This document shows, piece by piece, positions 6,745 to 14,854 of a stretch of DNA of 64,000 nt. The DNA is from Bradyrhizobium sp. BR 10289. GTDB lineage: Bacteria; Pseudomonadota; Alphaproteobacteria; Rhizobiales; Xanthobacteraceae. The stretch lies in NCBI RefSeq assembly GCF_019455385.1, contig NZ_JACOFR010000008.1, positions 186,001 through 250,000 on the forward strand, read 5' to 3'. Made by a program: the position numbers and the translations under genes. The stretch's first letter is position 1, and each line of letters begins with the position of its first letter. The notes under the pieces were generated by a model. The model was given only the letters and a program-made list of their open reading frames with translations. It had not been told where the DNA came from and made no database searches.

Positions 6745-9054
6745 ATGCGTGTCGTCTCGGCCATCGTCTTGATGCTCTGTGCGATCTGCCTGTTCGGCGA
6801 ACCCGCGTTCGCCGACCGGCGGATTGCGCTGGTGATCGGCAACTCCGCCTATGAGCGGGTTCCGCAACTGCCGAATCCCGCCAACGACGCCACCGCGATG
6901 GCCGAGATGTTCAAGAAGGCGGGCTTCGAGGCAGTGACGCTCAAGCTTGACCTCAAAGCCGTCGAGATGCGCCGTACGCTACGCGATTTCGTCGACGCCG
7001 TGCGCGATGCCGACCTCGCCATCATCTATTACGCCGGGCACGGCCTTGAGATCGACGGCAGCAACTACCTGGTGCCGGTCGACGCCGTCCTCGAGCGCGA
7101 CATCGACGCCTATGACGAGGCGATCCCGCTGGACCGGCTGCTCGCGGTGGTCGAGCCTGCGAAGCGGCTGCGCATGGTCATTCTCGATGCCTGCCGCGAC
7201 AATCCGTTCGCCAAGCGCCTGAAGCGCCCGGTCGCCTCGCGCTCGCTCCAGCGCGGGCTGGTGATGGTCGAGCCGAACAGTCCGAACACGCTGGTCGCCT
7301 TCGCCGCCAAAGCCGGTTCCACCGCCGACGACGGCGACAGCAGGAACAGTCCTTTCACCACGGCTTTGGTCAAGCATCTGCCGGTCCCCGGCCTCGACGT
7401 CCGCAAAGCCTTCGGCTTCGTGCGTGACGACGTCCTGAAGGTGACGAATTACAAGCAGGAGCCGTTCATCTACGGCTCGCTCGGCGGCGATGACGTCGCC
7501 CTGGTGCCGCTGCCACCCGCGCCGAAAGTCGATCCGCTTGCGGCAGCCCGCGACGACTACCAGCTCACCTCGCAGATCAACGTGATCGCGGCCTGGGAGT
7601 CCTTCCTCGCGAAGTATCCGACCGGCTTCTACAGCGACCTCGCCCGCGCCCAGCGCGACAAGCTGATCGCGGCAAGGGACGCCGAACAGGCCCGCCTCGC
7701 CGCGGAGAAGAAGGCGCGCGACGACGCCAAGGCGGCCGAAGATGCCAGAGCCGCAAAAGCGGCTGAAGACGCCAGGGCCGCGAAAGCGGCCGAAGAGGCC
7801 AAGGCCGCGAAAGCGGCTGAAGACAGCAAGGCCGCGAAAGCCGCGGAAGAAGCCCGCGCCGCAAAGGCTGCGGAAGAGGCGCGGGTCGCGAAGGCTGCCG
7901 AAGCGGCCAGAATTGCGAAAGCGGCTGAGGACGCCAAGGCGGCCAAAGCAGCCGAAGCAGCCAGAGCCGCAAAGGCCGCCGAAGAGGCGAAAGCCGCGGA
8001 CGCGGCGCGCGCAAAGGCGGCGCAGCCGGCGCCGGGGCAACAATTGGCGGCGATCGTACCGCACGAGATCAGGCCCGCTCCCGAAACCGGCAAAGTCCCG
8101 CCGCGCGCGCAGGGCGGCTGCGCCGGCGCGGAGCCGCAGTCCGCGGCATTATCGCTCGACACGGCGAGAGCCTTGTCGCTGCCGGAAGAATGCAGCTTGA
8201 AACCGAAGCAGAGTTTTCGCGAGTGCCAGAACTGTCCCGAGATGGTCGTCGTTCCCCCCGGCGAATTCATGATGGGCTCGTCAACCGGTGAGATCAGCAA
8301 TGGCCTCGCCGCCGCCAATGAAGCGCCGCAGCACAAGGTCGTGGTCAGCCAGCCCCTCGCACTCGGCCGTTTCGAGGTGACGCGCGATCAGTTCGCGGCG
8401 TTCGTTGCCGCCTCGGGTTACAAGGCCGGCAAGCGCTGCTTCACCTTCGAGCAGAATGTTCCGCAGGAGCGCGAGGGCCGCTCCTATCTGATGCCGGGCT
8501 ATGCCCAGGACGGCAACCATCCCGCGGTCTGCGTCAGCTGGAACGACGCGCAGGCCTATGTCGACTGGCTGTCGAAGACGACGGGCAAGCCCTACCGCCT
8601 GCTGTCGGAGGCCGAGTTCGAATATGCCGCGCGCGCCGGCAGCACCCTGCCCTATGCCTACACCGACAATCCCGCCGATCTCTGCCGCTACGTCAACGGC
8701 GCCGACCAGGCCGCGCGGAATGCCGGCCTGCCGCAGGATGCCCCCTATATGGCGTGCAGCGACGGCTATCCCTTCACCGCGCCGGTCGGCGCGTTCAAGG
8801 CCAATGCCTTCGGCCTTGCCGACCTGATCGGCAATGTCTGGGAATGGACCGCCGACTGCTATGCCGACGATTATCGCGGTGCCGGCGCCGACAGCGCTGC
8901 GCGTTCGCAAGACGGCTGCACGGCGCATACGTTGCGCGGCGGCGACTGGTTCTCTGCCGCAGGCTCGCTGCGGCCGGCGATCCGCGCCAAGGCCGGCCTC
9001 GACGCGCGTCACGACGACATCGGTTTTCGCGTCGCGCGCACGCTAGTGCACTAA
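6745..9054 (+). CDS. Caspase-family (orthocaspase) protein with Ala/Lys/Glu helix and C-terminal SUMF1 domain
   Basis: A 769-residue exported protein. Residues 1-23 form a signal peptide ending AFA-D. The caspase-like domain (about 24-260) has RIALVIGNSAY at its start, the His dyad residue in YYAGHG (His99) and the Cys in LDACRDNPF (Cys150), both catalytic residues intact. Residues about 322-428 are a low-complexity helix of Ala-Lys-Ala-Ala-Glu units. Residues about 498-766 are a formylglycine-generating-enzyme/SUMF1 fold (VVPPGEFMMGS, LLSEAEFEYAARAG, GNVWEWTADCY, LRGGDWF, GFRVARTL). The cysteines that make FGE catalytic are missing near LRGGDWFSAAGSLRPA, so this domain is probably non-catalytic binding. 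I chose ATG 6745 because GGAAGG lies just upstream; ATG 6730 has no such site. Role in cell death or stress is conjecture. Confidence 0.88.
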   Translation: MRVVSAIVLMLCAICLFGEPAFADRRIALVIGNSAYERVPQLPNPANDATAMAEMFKKAGFEAVTLKLDLKAVEMRRTLRDFVDAVRDADLAIIYYAGHGLEIDGSNYLVPVDAVLERDIDAYDEAIPLDRLLAVVEPAKRLRMVILDACRDNPFAKRLKRPVASRSLQRGLVMVEPNSPNTLVAFAAKAGSTADDGDSRNSPFTTALVKHLPVPGLDVRKAFGFVRDDVLKVTNYKQEPFIYGSLGGDDVALVPLPPAPKVDPLAAARDDYQLTSQINVIAAWESFLAKYPTGFYSDLARAQRDKLIAARDAEQARLAAEKKARDDAKAAEDARAAKAAEDARAAKAAEEAKAAKAAEDSKAAKAAEEARAAKAAEEARVAKAAEAARIAKAAEDAKAAKAAEAARAAKAAEEAKAADAARAKAAQPAPGQQLAAIVPHEIRPAPETGKVPPRAQGGCAGAEPQSAALSLDTARALSLPEECSLKPKQSFRECQNCPEMVVVPPGEFMMGSSTGEISNGLAAANEAPQHKVVVSQPLALGRFEVTRDQFAAFVAASGYKAGKRCFTFEQNVPQEREGRSYLMPGYAQDGNHPAVCVSWNDAQAYVDWLSKTTGKPYRLLSEAEFEYAARAGSTLPYAYTDNPADLCRYVNGADQAARNAGLPQDAPYMACSDGYPFTAPVGAFKANAFGLADLIGNVWEWTADCYADDYRGAGADSAARSQDGCTAHTLRGGDWFSAAGSLRPAIRAKAGLDARHDDIGFRVARTLVH
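7708..8030 (+). repeat. In-frame degenerate repeat coding for Ala-Lys-Ala-Ala-Glu units
   Basis: Inside the caspase-SUMF1 gene, about 320 bases consist of imperfect 21-24-base units encoding variations of AKAAEDARAAKAAE, with about a dozen units. They would form a long charged alanine-rich helix or coiled coil bridging the two domains. Codons vary between units (gcc/gcg/gca), so this is an old repeat under protein-level selection, not a recent expansion. Confidence 0.85.
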
Positions 9055-9061
9055 CACGAAA

Positions 9062-9093
9062 AATCCCGGCTCCATTGCGATGGAAGCCGGGAT
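9062..9093 (-). terminator. Intrinsic terminator between convergent genes
   Basis: A hairpin with arms AATCCCGGCT and AGCCGGGAT around CCATTGCGATGGA. Read on the minus strand it is followed by a T-run (TTTTTCG), so it mainly terminates the OmpA-type gene. It also sits directly after the stop of the plus-strand caspase gene. Confidence 0.8.
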
Positions 9094-9114
9094 CTCGATC
9101 GTCTCAGATCAGGA

Positions 9115-10365
9115 TCAGGTGGTGCGGCCGCCGGGCGCGCCGCCGCAGGGCGCGACCTTGAACTCGACGCGCCGGTCGAGCGCATCGCTGGCATCGTCCC
9201 GGCCGGTGCCCACGATCATCTCGCGCGAGCCCTTGCCGCTGGCGGTGAGCCGGGTGCGCAGCGACTTCTCGTTGTCCTCGAGCCGGTCCTTGATGTAGTC
9301 GGCCCGCAGCGCGGACAGGCGATCGTTCACCGCCGGCAGGCCGGTGGCGCTGGTATGGCCGACCACTTCGAGACATCCTTGCCTCGCCGCAGTGCGCTCG
9401 GCGATCTTCTCCAGCCATGCATCGTAGGGCGCGCGCAAATTGCGGTCGTTGATGAACAGGGTCGAGCCCGGCTTGAACAGGAATTTGACCGCGAGCTTGT
9501 CGCTCGAAAGCCCGTAATCCACCACCTTGCCGAATGCGTCCATCGCGGCGCGGGTGCGGCGCAGCTTGGCGTTGGCGAGATAGATGCCGTTGTAGACGCG
9601 CAGCTGCTGGCCGCCGGGCGTCTTCAGCGCGCTCTGATAGACGTCGAGCGCATCGCGATAGCGGCCCGCATCGTAGGCCTCGATGCCGTCATTGACGAGC
9701 GAGGCCACCACGATGCGGTCGGCATAGGCCTGGTCGACGGTGTCGCCGACCTTGGTGCCCTGACATGTCTTGATATAGCTGTCGGTCGATGCATCCTTGG
9801 CGAACACAGGGCTGTCGTTGAAGAACGCCGCCGGCGTCGGGTCGATGCCTTCGGGCAGCGCGCGCGCGACGCCCTTGGAGATGATGGTCTTGGTCTTCAT
9901 GTCGGCGAGCGCGAGGCAGATGCGATAGGCATCCTTCGCCCCGCCCGCAACGCCGGCATTGTTGACCGCGGTGAAGGTGCCGATCAGCACGACCGGATTC
10001 CTGGCAACGCTGTCGGAGGAGAAGCGCGCGACCTCGAAACGCGGATAGCTGCTCTTGACGAGCTCGGTGATGCGCTTCTCCTCCAGATGCGTCGCCTTGG
10101 ACTGCGCGCCGGTGACGCCGTCGATCAGAGGGTCGATCACCAACGTCACCTTGTCGGGCGCACCGTTGAGATTGGCCTTGGAGAAGAGATCGTTGGCGGC
10201 CTTCAGCAGCGCGGCATCGAACGGAACGGGCGTCGGGGGCGGCGGCGGACTTGCAGCCGCGGGCGGTGCCTGCGCTGCCGGCGGTGTCTGTGCCTTCGCA
10301 AGGTTGGGCACAGTGAAGCACATCACACACAAGGCCAGTTTGAGCGAGCCTCGGGAAATCGTCAT
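9115..10365 (-). CDS. OmpA-family cell-envelope protein
   Basis: A 416-residue exported protein. The signal peptide ends NLAKA-QTP, and a Pro/Ala-rich linker follows. The middle (about 45-280) has no family I recognise and includes VVLIGTFTAVNN and KTIISKGVARALPEG. The C-terminal part (about 295-410) is an OmpA-like peptidoglycan-binding domain: VVGHTSATGLPAVNDRLSAL, RADYIKDRL and GRDDASDALDRRVEF with the conserved Arg near the end. I chose ATG 10365 because GGGAGG lies seven bases upstream; the longer frame would need a TTG. It probably ties an envelope complex to the cell wall. It is convergent with the caspase-SUMF1 gene. Confidence 0.87.
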   Translation of the reverse strand: MTISRGSLKLALCVMCFTVPNLAKAQTPPAAQAPPAAASPPPPPTPVPFDAALLKAANDLFSKANLNGAPDKVTLVIDPLIDGVTGAQSKATHLEEKRITELVKSSYPRFEVARFSSDSVARNPVVLIGTFTAVNNAGVAGGAKDAYRICLALADMKTKTIISKGVARALPEGIDPTPAAFFNDSPVFAKDASTDSYIKTCQGTKVGDTVDQAYADRIVVASLVNDGIEAYDAGRYRDALDVYQSALKTPGGQQLRVYNGIYLANAKLRRTRAAMDAFGKVVDYGLSSDKLAVKFLFKPGSTLFINDRNLRAPYDAWLEKIAERTAARQGCLEVVGHTSATGLPAVNDRLSALRADYIKDRLEDNEKSLRTRLTASGKGSREMIVGTGRDDASDALDRRVEFKVAPCGGAPGGRTT

Positions 10366-10590
10366 CGTTGAACCTCCCAATGGAAATGAGTGCTTGTAGC
10401 AACGGACTTTGACGAATGATCGTGATCTATCTCACTGTTCCCCGCCGTCTGCGATCAACTTGATGCAGGCAAGCCATGCATCGCAGCGACGATGTCGATC
10501 AGGATTTTGCCGTGAACGTATGCGCGCGCAAGCGATGTCGGCGGATGAGGGGATGATGTGTTTGTTGAGACGGCCCGCCTGCGCCCTGTC

Positions 10591-10680
10591 GGGCTACGGC
10601 GCGGCAGCCTTCGCGAGCTTCGCGCAACGGGCACCTAGGCTGGCTTGCCGAGCCGTAGCTCGCGAAGCGAGCGAAGGCTG
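10591..10680. repeat. Inverted-repeat element next to tRNA-Tyr
   Basis: The arms CTACGGC...CAGCCTTCGCGAGC and GCTCGCGAAGCGAGCGAAGGCTGG can pair, forming a long imperfect stem that ends at the 3' end of the tRNA-Tyr gene. I see no gene in the roughly 310 bases between the OmpA-type gene start and the tRNA other than this element. Similar palindromes occur throughout rhizobial genomes. It may act as a transcription or RNA-processing boundary for the tRNA. Confidence 0.6.
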
Positions 10681-10764
10681 GTGGGGGAGGAAGGACTCGA
10701 ACCTTCGAAGCCATGAGGCGGCTGATTTACAGTCAGCTCCCTTTGCCACTCGGGACACTCCCCC
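10679..10764 (-). tRNA. tRNA-Tyr (anticodon GTA)
   Basis: The minus strand folds as an 86-base class II tRNA with encoded CCA. The acceptor 5' strand is GGGGGAG and the 3' strand is CTCCCCC followed by A and CCA. The anticodon loop reads CTGTAAA with GTA, the T arm contains GGTTCGAGTCC, and the long variable arm expected for tRNA-Tyr is present. Confidence 0.96.
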
Positions 10765-10971
10765 GCTCGACGGCAGCACAATCGGGCCGGACCTTGCCGG
10801 CGGACCGAAGACGGCCATGGAACGTGAAGGCCGCGACAGCCCGGATGGAGGCGCGACCGGGCGCGGTTATGGGCGATCCGGTGGGGCAAAGTCAACCGAG
10901 GCGAACAGCTAAAATGGCCCCCATTCGCAGCCAAATTGCCATATTCCGGCACCCGTGACACAAGCAGCCCC

Positions 10972-11802
10972 ATGAAGGACAAGAAATTCGCCCCGAGGGG
11001 GCCCCGCGGCGGGGCTAAGCCCTTCAACAAAACAGGGAAATCGGCCGGCCGGCCGGCCTGGCGCGATCGCGATTCGCACCCCGACGGGCCCGTCATCCTC
11101 TATGGCTGGCACACCGTGACCATGGCGCTCGCCAACCCCGCGCGGCGGATCCGCAAGCTGACGCTGACCGAGAACGCCGCAAAGCGGCTTGCGGACGACA
11201 ACATCAAGATCCCAGTCACGCCCGAGATCGTGCGGCCGCAGGAGATCGACCGGCTGCTCTCGCCCGACGCCGTGCACCAGGGCCTGCTCGCGGAGGCCGA
11301 TGCCCTGCCCTCGCCCGACATCGCGACCTTGAAGCAGGAAGGCATGGTGCTGGTGCTCGACCAGATCACCGATCCGCACAATGTCGGCGCCATCCTGCGC
11401 TCGGCGGCCGCCTTTGCGGTGAAGGCGATCGTCACCACCGCGCGCCACAGTCCTGAAGCGACCGGCGTGCTCGCCAAGGCCGCCTCCGGCGCGCTGGAGC
11501 TGGTACCAATGGTGGCCGTGCAAAATCTCGCCCGCGCGCTGACCGCGCTGAACGAGCGCGGCTTCCAGACCGTCGGCCTCGACAGCGAAGGCAGCGAGGA
11601 CCTCTCGGCCGTCACGCTGCGCGAGCCGCTCGCGCTGGTGCTGGGCGCCGAGGGCAAGGGCCTCAGGCAACTGACCCGCGAGACCTGCAGCGTCGTGGCG
11701 CGGCTCGACATGCCCGGCGAGATCAAGAGCCTCAACGTCTCCAACGCCGCCGTGCTCGCGCTCTATGTCGGCGCTAGCAGGCTCGGGCTGATGAAGCGGT
11801 AG
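10972..11802 (+). CDS. rlmB: 23S rRNA (guanosine-2'-O-)-methyltransferase RlmB, SpoU/TrmH family
   Basis: A 276-residue SPOUT methyltransferase that 2'-O-methylates a guanosine (G2251 in E. coli) of 23S rRNA. The basic N-terminal tail (KDKKFAPRGPRGG) precedes the substrate-binding domain starting VILYGWHTV. The three SpoU motifs are intact: DPHNVGAILRSA (motif 1, with the catalytic Asn and Arg), LALVLGAEGKGL (motif 2) and IKSLNVSNAAVLALY (motif 3). ATG 10972 is chosen because an upstream extension would require TTG and adds no family similarity. It is divergent from tRNA-Tyr. Confidence 0.95.
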   Translation: MKDKKFAPRGPRGGAKPFNKTGKSAGRPAWRDRDSHPDGPVILYGWHTVTMALANPARRIRKLTLTENAAKRLADDNIKIPVTPEIVRPQEIDRLLSPDAVHQGLLAEADALPSPDIATLKQEGMVLVLDQITDPHNVGAILRSAAAFAVKAIVTTARHSPEATGVLAKAASGALELVPMVAVQNLARALTALNERGFQTVGLDSEGSEDLSAVTLREPLALVLGAEGKGLRQLTRETCSVVARLDMPGEIKSLNVSNAAVLALYVGASRLGLMKR

Positions 11803-11826
11803 ATGTAGCCGCAACGCAGGTGCGCT

Positions 11827-11962
11827 CCCTCGCCCCGTTCTTACGGGGAGAGGGCTGGGGTGAGGGGCTGCCTCCGCGATCGCGGTGACAGATTGACTCG
11901 CGGAGAGTCCCCTCACCCGCCGCGCTACGCGCGTCGGCCTCTCCCCGCAAGCGGGGCGAGGC
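11827..11962. repeat. Long intergenic inverted repeat (C+G-rich, Rhizobiales type)
   Basis: The sequence starts CCCTCGCCCCG and ends CGGGGCGAGG. It contains two inner hairpins (CCCCGttcttaCGGGG and CCCCGCaaGCGGGG) and matching blocks GGTGAGGGG and CCCCTCACC. The whole unit can fold as one long imperfect stem. It lies between the 3' ends of rlmB and the convergent Tyr/Gly-rich gene. I recognise this palindrome type as widespread in Bradyrhizobium and relatives. Confidence 0.75.
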
Positions 11963-11973
11963 GAAAGAAAACA

Positions 11974-12006
11974 AAACGCCCGCCCGCATGATGCGGACGG
12001 GCGTTT
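11974..12006 (-). terminator. Intrinsic terminator of the Tyr/Gly-rich gene
   Basis: A hairpin with stem AAACGCCCG/CGGGCGTTT and inner stem GCAT/ATGC. On the minus strand it is followed by TTTTGTTTTC, a good T-run. It lies just beyond the stop codon at 12029. Confidence 0.85.
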
Positions 12007-12028
12007 CGTCAACTCAACCGATCAGAGA

Positions 12029-12517
12029 TCAGTAATAGCGGCGCAGCACGCGGTGGCCGCCGTAATACGGGGCCGGTGCATAGCGGTGCGAGTAGCCGTA
12101 GCGCGGACCGTAGCCGTAGTGGTGGCGGGGCAGGTAGCCGTAGCGCGGCCCGTAGCCGTAGCGATACGGACGGTAATACGGGCGGTGATGATAGGCGTAA
12201 GGCGCAACGGTAGCGCGATAACCATAGCCGTAGCCGTAATTGGCGGGGGCAACGACCGCGTCCTCACGATAGGTCGGATACGGCGCGAAGGCGCCCGGGC
12301 CGGTATAGGTCGGGCCCTGGTTGACGTAATAATACTGCGAGGTGGGCTCGGCGAGACGCTCATAGGCGCCGTAGCCGTAGCCGCCGCAACCGGTGTTGCA
12401 GCCGGTATAGACCGGCGCGACCGGCTGGCACGGATTGAAGCCGCAGGCCATGGCCGGCGCGCTGCCTGCGAACATCACGGCAGCCGCCGCGACCAGTCCC
12501 GAAATCATTTGACGCAT
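12029..12517 (-). CDS. Secreted Tyr/Gly/Arg-rich protein, function unknown
   Basis: A 162-residue protein with a signal peptide ending APAMA-CGF. Four cysteines lie early in the mature part (CGFNPC, CNTGC). The rest is low complexity and rich in Tyr, Gly, Pro, Arg and His, with repeated GYGPRYGY and YGYGYGYR segments. Such proteins are common as small exported proteins in Bradyrhizobium, and no enzymatic fold is evident. It could be a cell-surface or matrix protein. It has its own intrinsic terminator and is followed upstream by another secreted-protein gene in the same direction. Confidence 0.8.
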   Translation of the reverse strand: MRQMISGLVAAAAVMFAGSAPAMACGFNPCQPVAPVYTGCNTGCGGYGYGAYERLAEPTSQYYYVNQGPTYTGPGAFAPYPTYREDAVVAPANYGYGYGYRATVAPYAYHHRPYYRPYRYGYGPRYGYLPRHHYGYGPRYGYSHRYAPAPYYGGHRVLRRYY

Positions 12518-12559
12518 TACTCTCTCCTGTTGATTTCCATTTTTGGGTTTTGACGTTTC

Positions 12560-13030
12560 TTAACCCGGCGGCCTGCCGGGCACCTGTGCACGCGGCCGCG
12601 GACGATCGTTGATCTCCGGCGCGTAGATCACCGGCGGCGGATCGACCGGCGGATCCATTTGCGCCGGCAGCGGCGCGGACGATGCGCCCCAGCTCTCGTG
12701 ATAGCTCTCGGCCGGCTTTGGCAATTTGCGGTTCGCGGGCGGCTCGACCTCGAGCCGGCCGTAGCCGGGCCGCAGGCCCAGCGTCGGATAATAATGGCCG
12801 ACGTCATCGGGCTGCCGGTCGGCGATATAGCGTCCGCCGTAGATCGTCGGCTGCACCTGGACGTTCTTGCCGAGACCCCAGACGCCTTCGACGACGCTGT
12901 AGGACGCATCGATGCCGTTGATGATGATGGGCACGCCGGGACGGCCGGGCACGACGATATCGAAGCCGCCGCCGGCAAAAGCCGTTGCAGGCAGTCCGAT
13001 CAAGAGGGCAGCGAGTGCCACGGCGCGCAT
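12560..13030 (-). CDS. Small exported Pro-rich protein, function unknown
   Basis: A 156-residue protein. The signal peptide MRAVALAALLIGLPATAFA-G is clear. The mature part has GGFDIVVPGRPGVPIIING, a Gly/Tyr-rich centre (TIYGGRYIADRQ, HYYPTLGLRPGYGRLEVEPP) and a proline-rich tail ending PGRPPG. I selected ATG 13030 because it starts exactly at the signal peptide; the frame extends nine codons further without adding a plausible start. No domain is recognised. Confidence 0.78.
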   Translation of the reverse strand: MRAVALAALLIGLPATAFAGGGFDIVVPGRPGVPIIINGIDASYSVVEGVWGLGKNVQVQPTIYGGRYIADRQPDDVGHYYPTLGLRPGYGRLEVEPPANRKLPKPAESYHESWGASSAPLPAQMDPPVDPPPVIYAPEINDRPRPRAQVPGRPPG

Positions 13031-13314
13031 GAGAGGATCCCGTTTATCCGGCGGCAACCTAATCGATTGCGACGCAGAGAGGGTTAAGGCCCGCTCACCA
13101 ATTTCCGGTAAGCCTAACGCGCAAGGATTGCGCGCCGCTCAAATGCTGCGACGCGAGCTAGCGAAGCGTTAACGGCGCCATGTCCGATGGCGGAACCGGC
13201 TTGTGCGCTCACATCGGTTTGAATTTGGAGCCGCATAAATCAGCGGCCTTTACCGGAACGTCCGGCGCCCTGAGCGTTTAAGCCCCCGTCAATTCCAGAC
13301 GGGAGCCAACAATC

Positions 13315-13812
13315 ATGAACATCAAACTTCTCGGCGCCACGGCGATTGCTGTGACCATGCTGGCAGGCTCTGCCATGGCGCAGCCGGTCATCAACGAACC
13401 CGGCCGCTGCTCGGCCCAATTCCCCAATGCCAATTGCCAGAACCTCGGACCGGGCAATCCCTACACCGACAGTGGCTATCGCCATCGCCGCGTGTCCTAC
13501 CGCCAGACCAACCGCGACTGGAACAATGATTGGAACAGGAGCCCCACCGGTTTCTGGCCGACCGACGTTGCGGCCGGTGCAGCTGGCGCAGCGGCCGGCG
13601 TAGCGGGCGCTGCGATCGGAACGGCGGGCGCGATCGCCACTGCGCCGTTCCGCGGCTGGGACAACAGCTATGCCTACGACAATTCGTGGGATAACCGCGG
13701 TTGGGACAATCGCGGCTGGGACACCCGCACCTACGCTCAGCGAAATGGCTTCGTCTGCACGCCCGGCACCTGGTTCAAGGGCGAAGACGGCCGCCGGCAC
13801 ATCTGCCAGTAA
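13315..13812 (+). CDS. Small exported Trp/Asp/Asn-rich protein, function unknown
   Basis: A 165-residue protein with signal peptide ending GSAMA-QPV. It has an Ala/Gly stretch (AAGAAGAAAGVAGAAIGTAG, about 83-102) that could insert in a membrane or act as a flexible helix, followed by repeated DNRGWDNRGWD units. Four Cys residues (GRCSAQ, NCQN, VCTP, HICQ) could form disulfides. The end HICQ follows KGEDGRRHICQ. The gene has its own terminator. No known function. Confidence 0.82.
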   Translation: MNIKLLGATAIAVTMLAGSAMAQPVINEPGRCSAQFPNANCQNLGPGNPYTDSGYRHRRVSYRQTNRDWNNDWNRSPTGFWPTDVAAGAAGAAAGVAGAAIGTAGAIATAPFRGWDNSYAYDNSWDNRGWDNRGWDTRTYAQRNGFVCTPGTWFKGEDGRRHICQ

Positions 13813-13848
13813 GTGCCAATAAACCCGGTCGAACGAAGCGCGACGGAT

Positions 13849-13873
13849 CAGGCGGCCCTTGGGCCGCCTGTTT
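13849..13873 (+). terminator. Intrinsic terminator
   Basis: A perfect hairpin CAGGCGGCCC-TT-GGGCCGCCTG followed by TTT, about 40 bases after the stop of the Trp/Asp-rich gene and before tRNA-Thr. Confidence 0.85.
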
Positions 13874-13985
13874 CGTGCCTGCGATCCCCACCTCTGGTTC
13901 TGGCACTTTCCGACCAAGTCTGATATTGCGGCGCGCACGGGCAGACAGCCCCGGCCCGGGCCGGTCCTGTCCGCTTCCCAGCGTC

Positions 13986-14060
13986 GCCGGCTTAGCTCAG
14001 CGGTAGAGCAGCGGTTTTGTAAACCGAAGGTCGGGGGTTCAATCCCCTCAGCCGGCACCA
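13986..14060 (+). tRNA. tRNA-Thr (anticodon TGT)
   Basis: A 75-base cloverleaf with encoded CCA. Acceptor strands GCCGGCT and AGCCGGC pair; the D arm is GCTC-AGCGGTA-GAGC. The anticodon loop TTTGTAA carries TGT, and the T loop is TTCAATC with a GGGGG/CCCTC stem. The last base pair of the anticodon stem is a G-A mismatch, which is tolerated. Confidence 0.96.
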
Positions 14061-14077
14061 GCGCTCGACGCGCGCCG

Positions 14078-14779
14078 CTACCTCGCCGCCCGATCAGGCA
14101 ACTCATCCAGCCGCCACAGCCCGAGGCTCTTGTCACGCCAGCCGCCGGCGCCCTCTTTACAGCGTTCGTTGATCAGCGCGCGCGGCGCCGGCCAGTTGAA
14201 CGGCGCCTGCTCCAGGTTCAGTGCGCGCCAGTCACCGTCCTCGCAATCGCGATTGCCGTCCCATTCGGGAAACGTCGTCGCCAGCAGGAAACGCGCGCCG
14301 CTGGCGCGAAAGTTTCTGACGGCGCGGGCGATGTTGTCGAAGCTCAGATGCACCAGACAGTCGCGGCACAGGATCACATCGGCCTGCGGCAGCGCATCGC
14401 GCGTGATGTCCGCAACGAGGAAGCGTCCGGCCAGCTCGCCACGCGCGGCGCGCTGGTTGTTGGCCGCGATCAGCGACGGCACGATGTCGATGCCGGTGTA
14501 ATCGATGTCGAGCTTCGAGCGGCCGATCCAGCCGGCATCGCCACAGGGCGCATCGAGCAGCGAGCGCGCGCCGAGCCGTAACAGCAAAGCTGGAAGCGCG
14601 TCGCGGATCGCGGCCGTGGCAGGATCCTCCGAGCCGAGGCCCGACACCGAGCTCGAAGCGCCCCACAGGTTCGTCCGCTCGATCCGCTCGAACCGCGCGG
14701 CGAGATCGAGGCCCGCGAAATTGTCGCGGTCGGCGACGAACCGCTCATGGGCGAGCACGGGTGGACGATTGGCGATCAT
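14078..14779 (-). CDS. Class I SAM-dependent methyltransferase
   Basis: A 233-residue Rossmann-fold methyltransferase. Motif I is SLLDAPCGDAGWIG (about residues 73-86), followed by YTGIDIVPSLIAANN (motif II acidic residue) and ADVILCRDCLVHLSFD (motif IV region). The N-terminal FERIERTNLWGASSSVSGLGS is a signature seen in a branch of small-molecule or glycan methyltransferases. The substrate is unknown. It ends 18 bases from tRNA-Thr on the opposite strand and starts 75 bases from the divergent hydrolase gene. Confidence 0.85.
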   Translation of the reverse strand: MIANRPPVLAHERFVADRDNFAGLDLAARFERIERTNLWGASSSVSGLGSEDPATAAIRDALPALLLRLGARSLLDAPCGDAGWIGRSKLDIDYTGIDIVPSLIAANNQRAARGELAGRFLVADITRDALPQADVILCRDCLVHLSFDNIARAVRNFRASGARFLLATTFPEWDGNRDCEDGDWRALNLEQAPFNWPAPRALINERCKEGAGGWRDKSLGLWRLDELPDRAAR

Positions 14780-14854
14780 CGGGCGGGACTCGCGTCAAGA
14801 TTCCGTCGCAAGCGCAATATACATGCGGCGCGTCGCATCTGAAATGTCTCCTCA

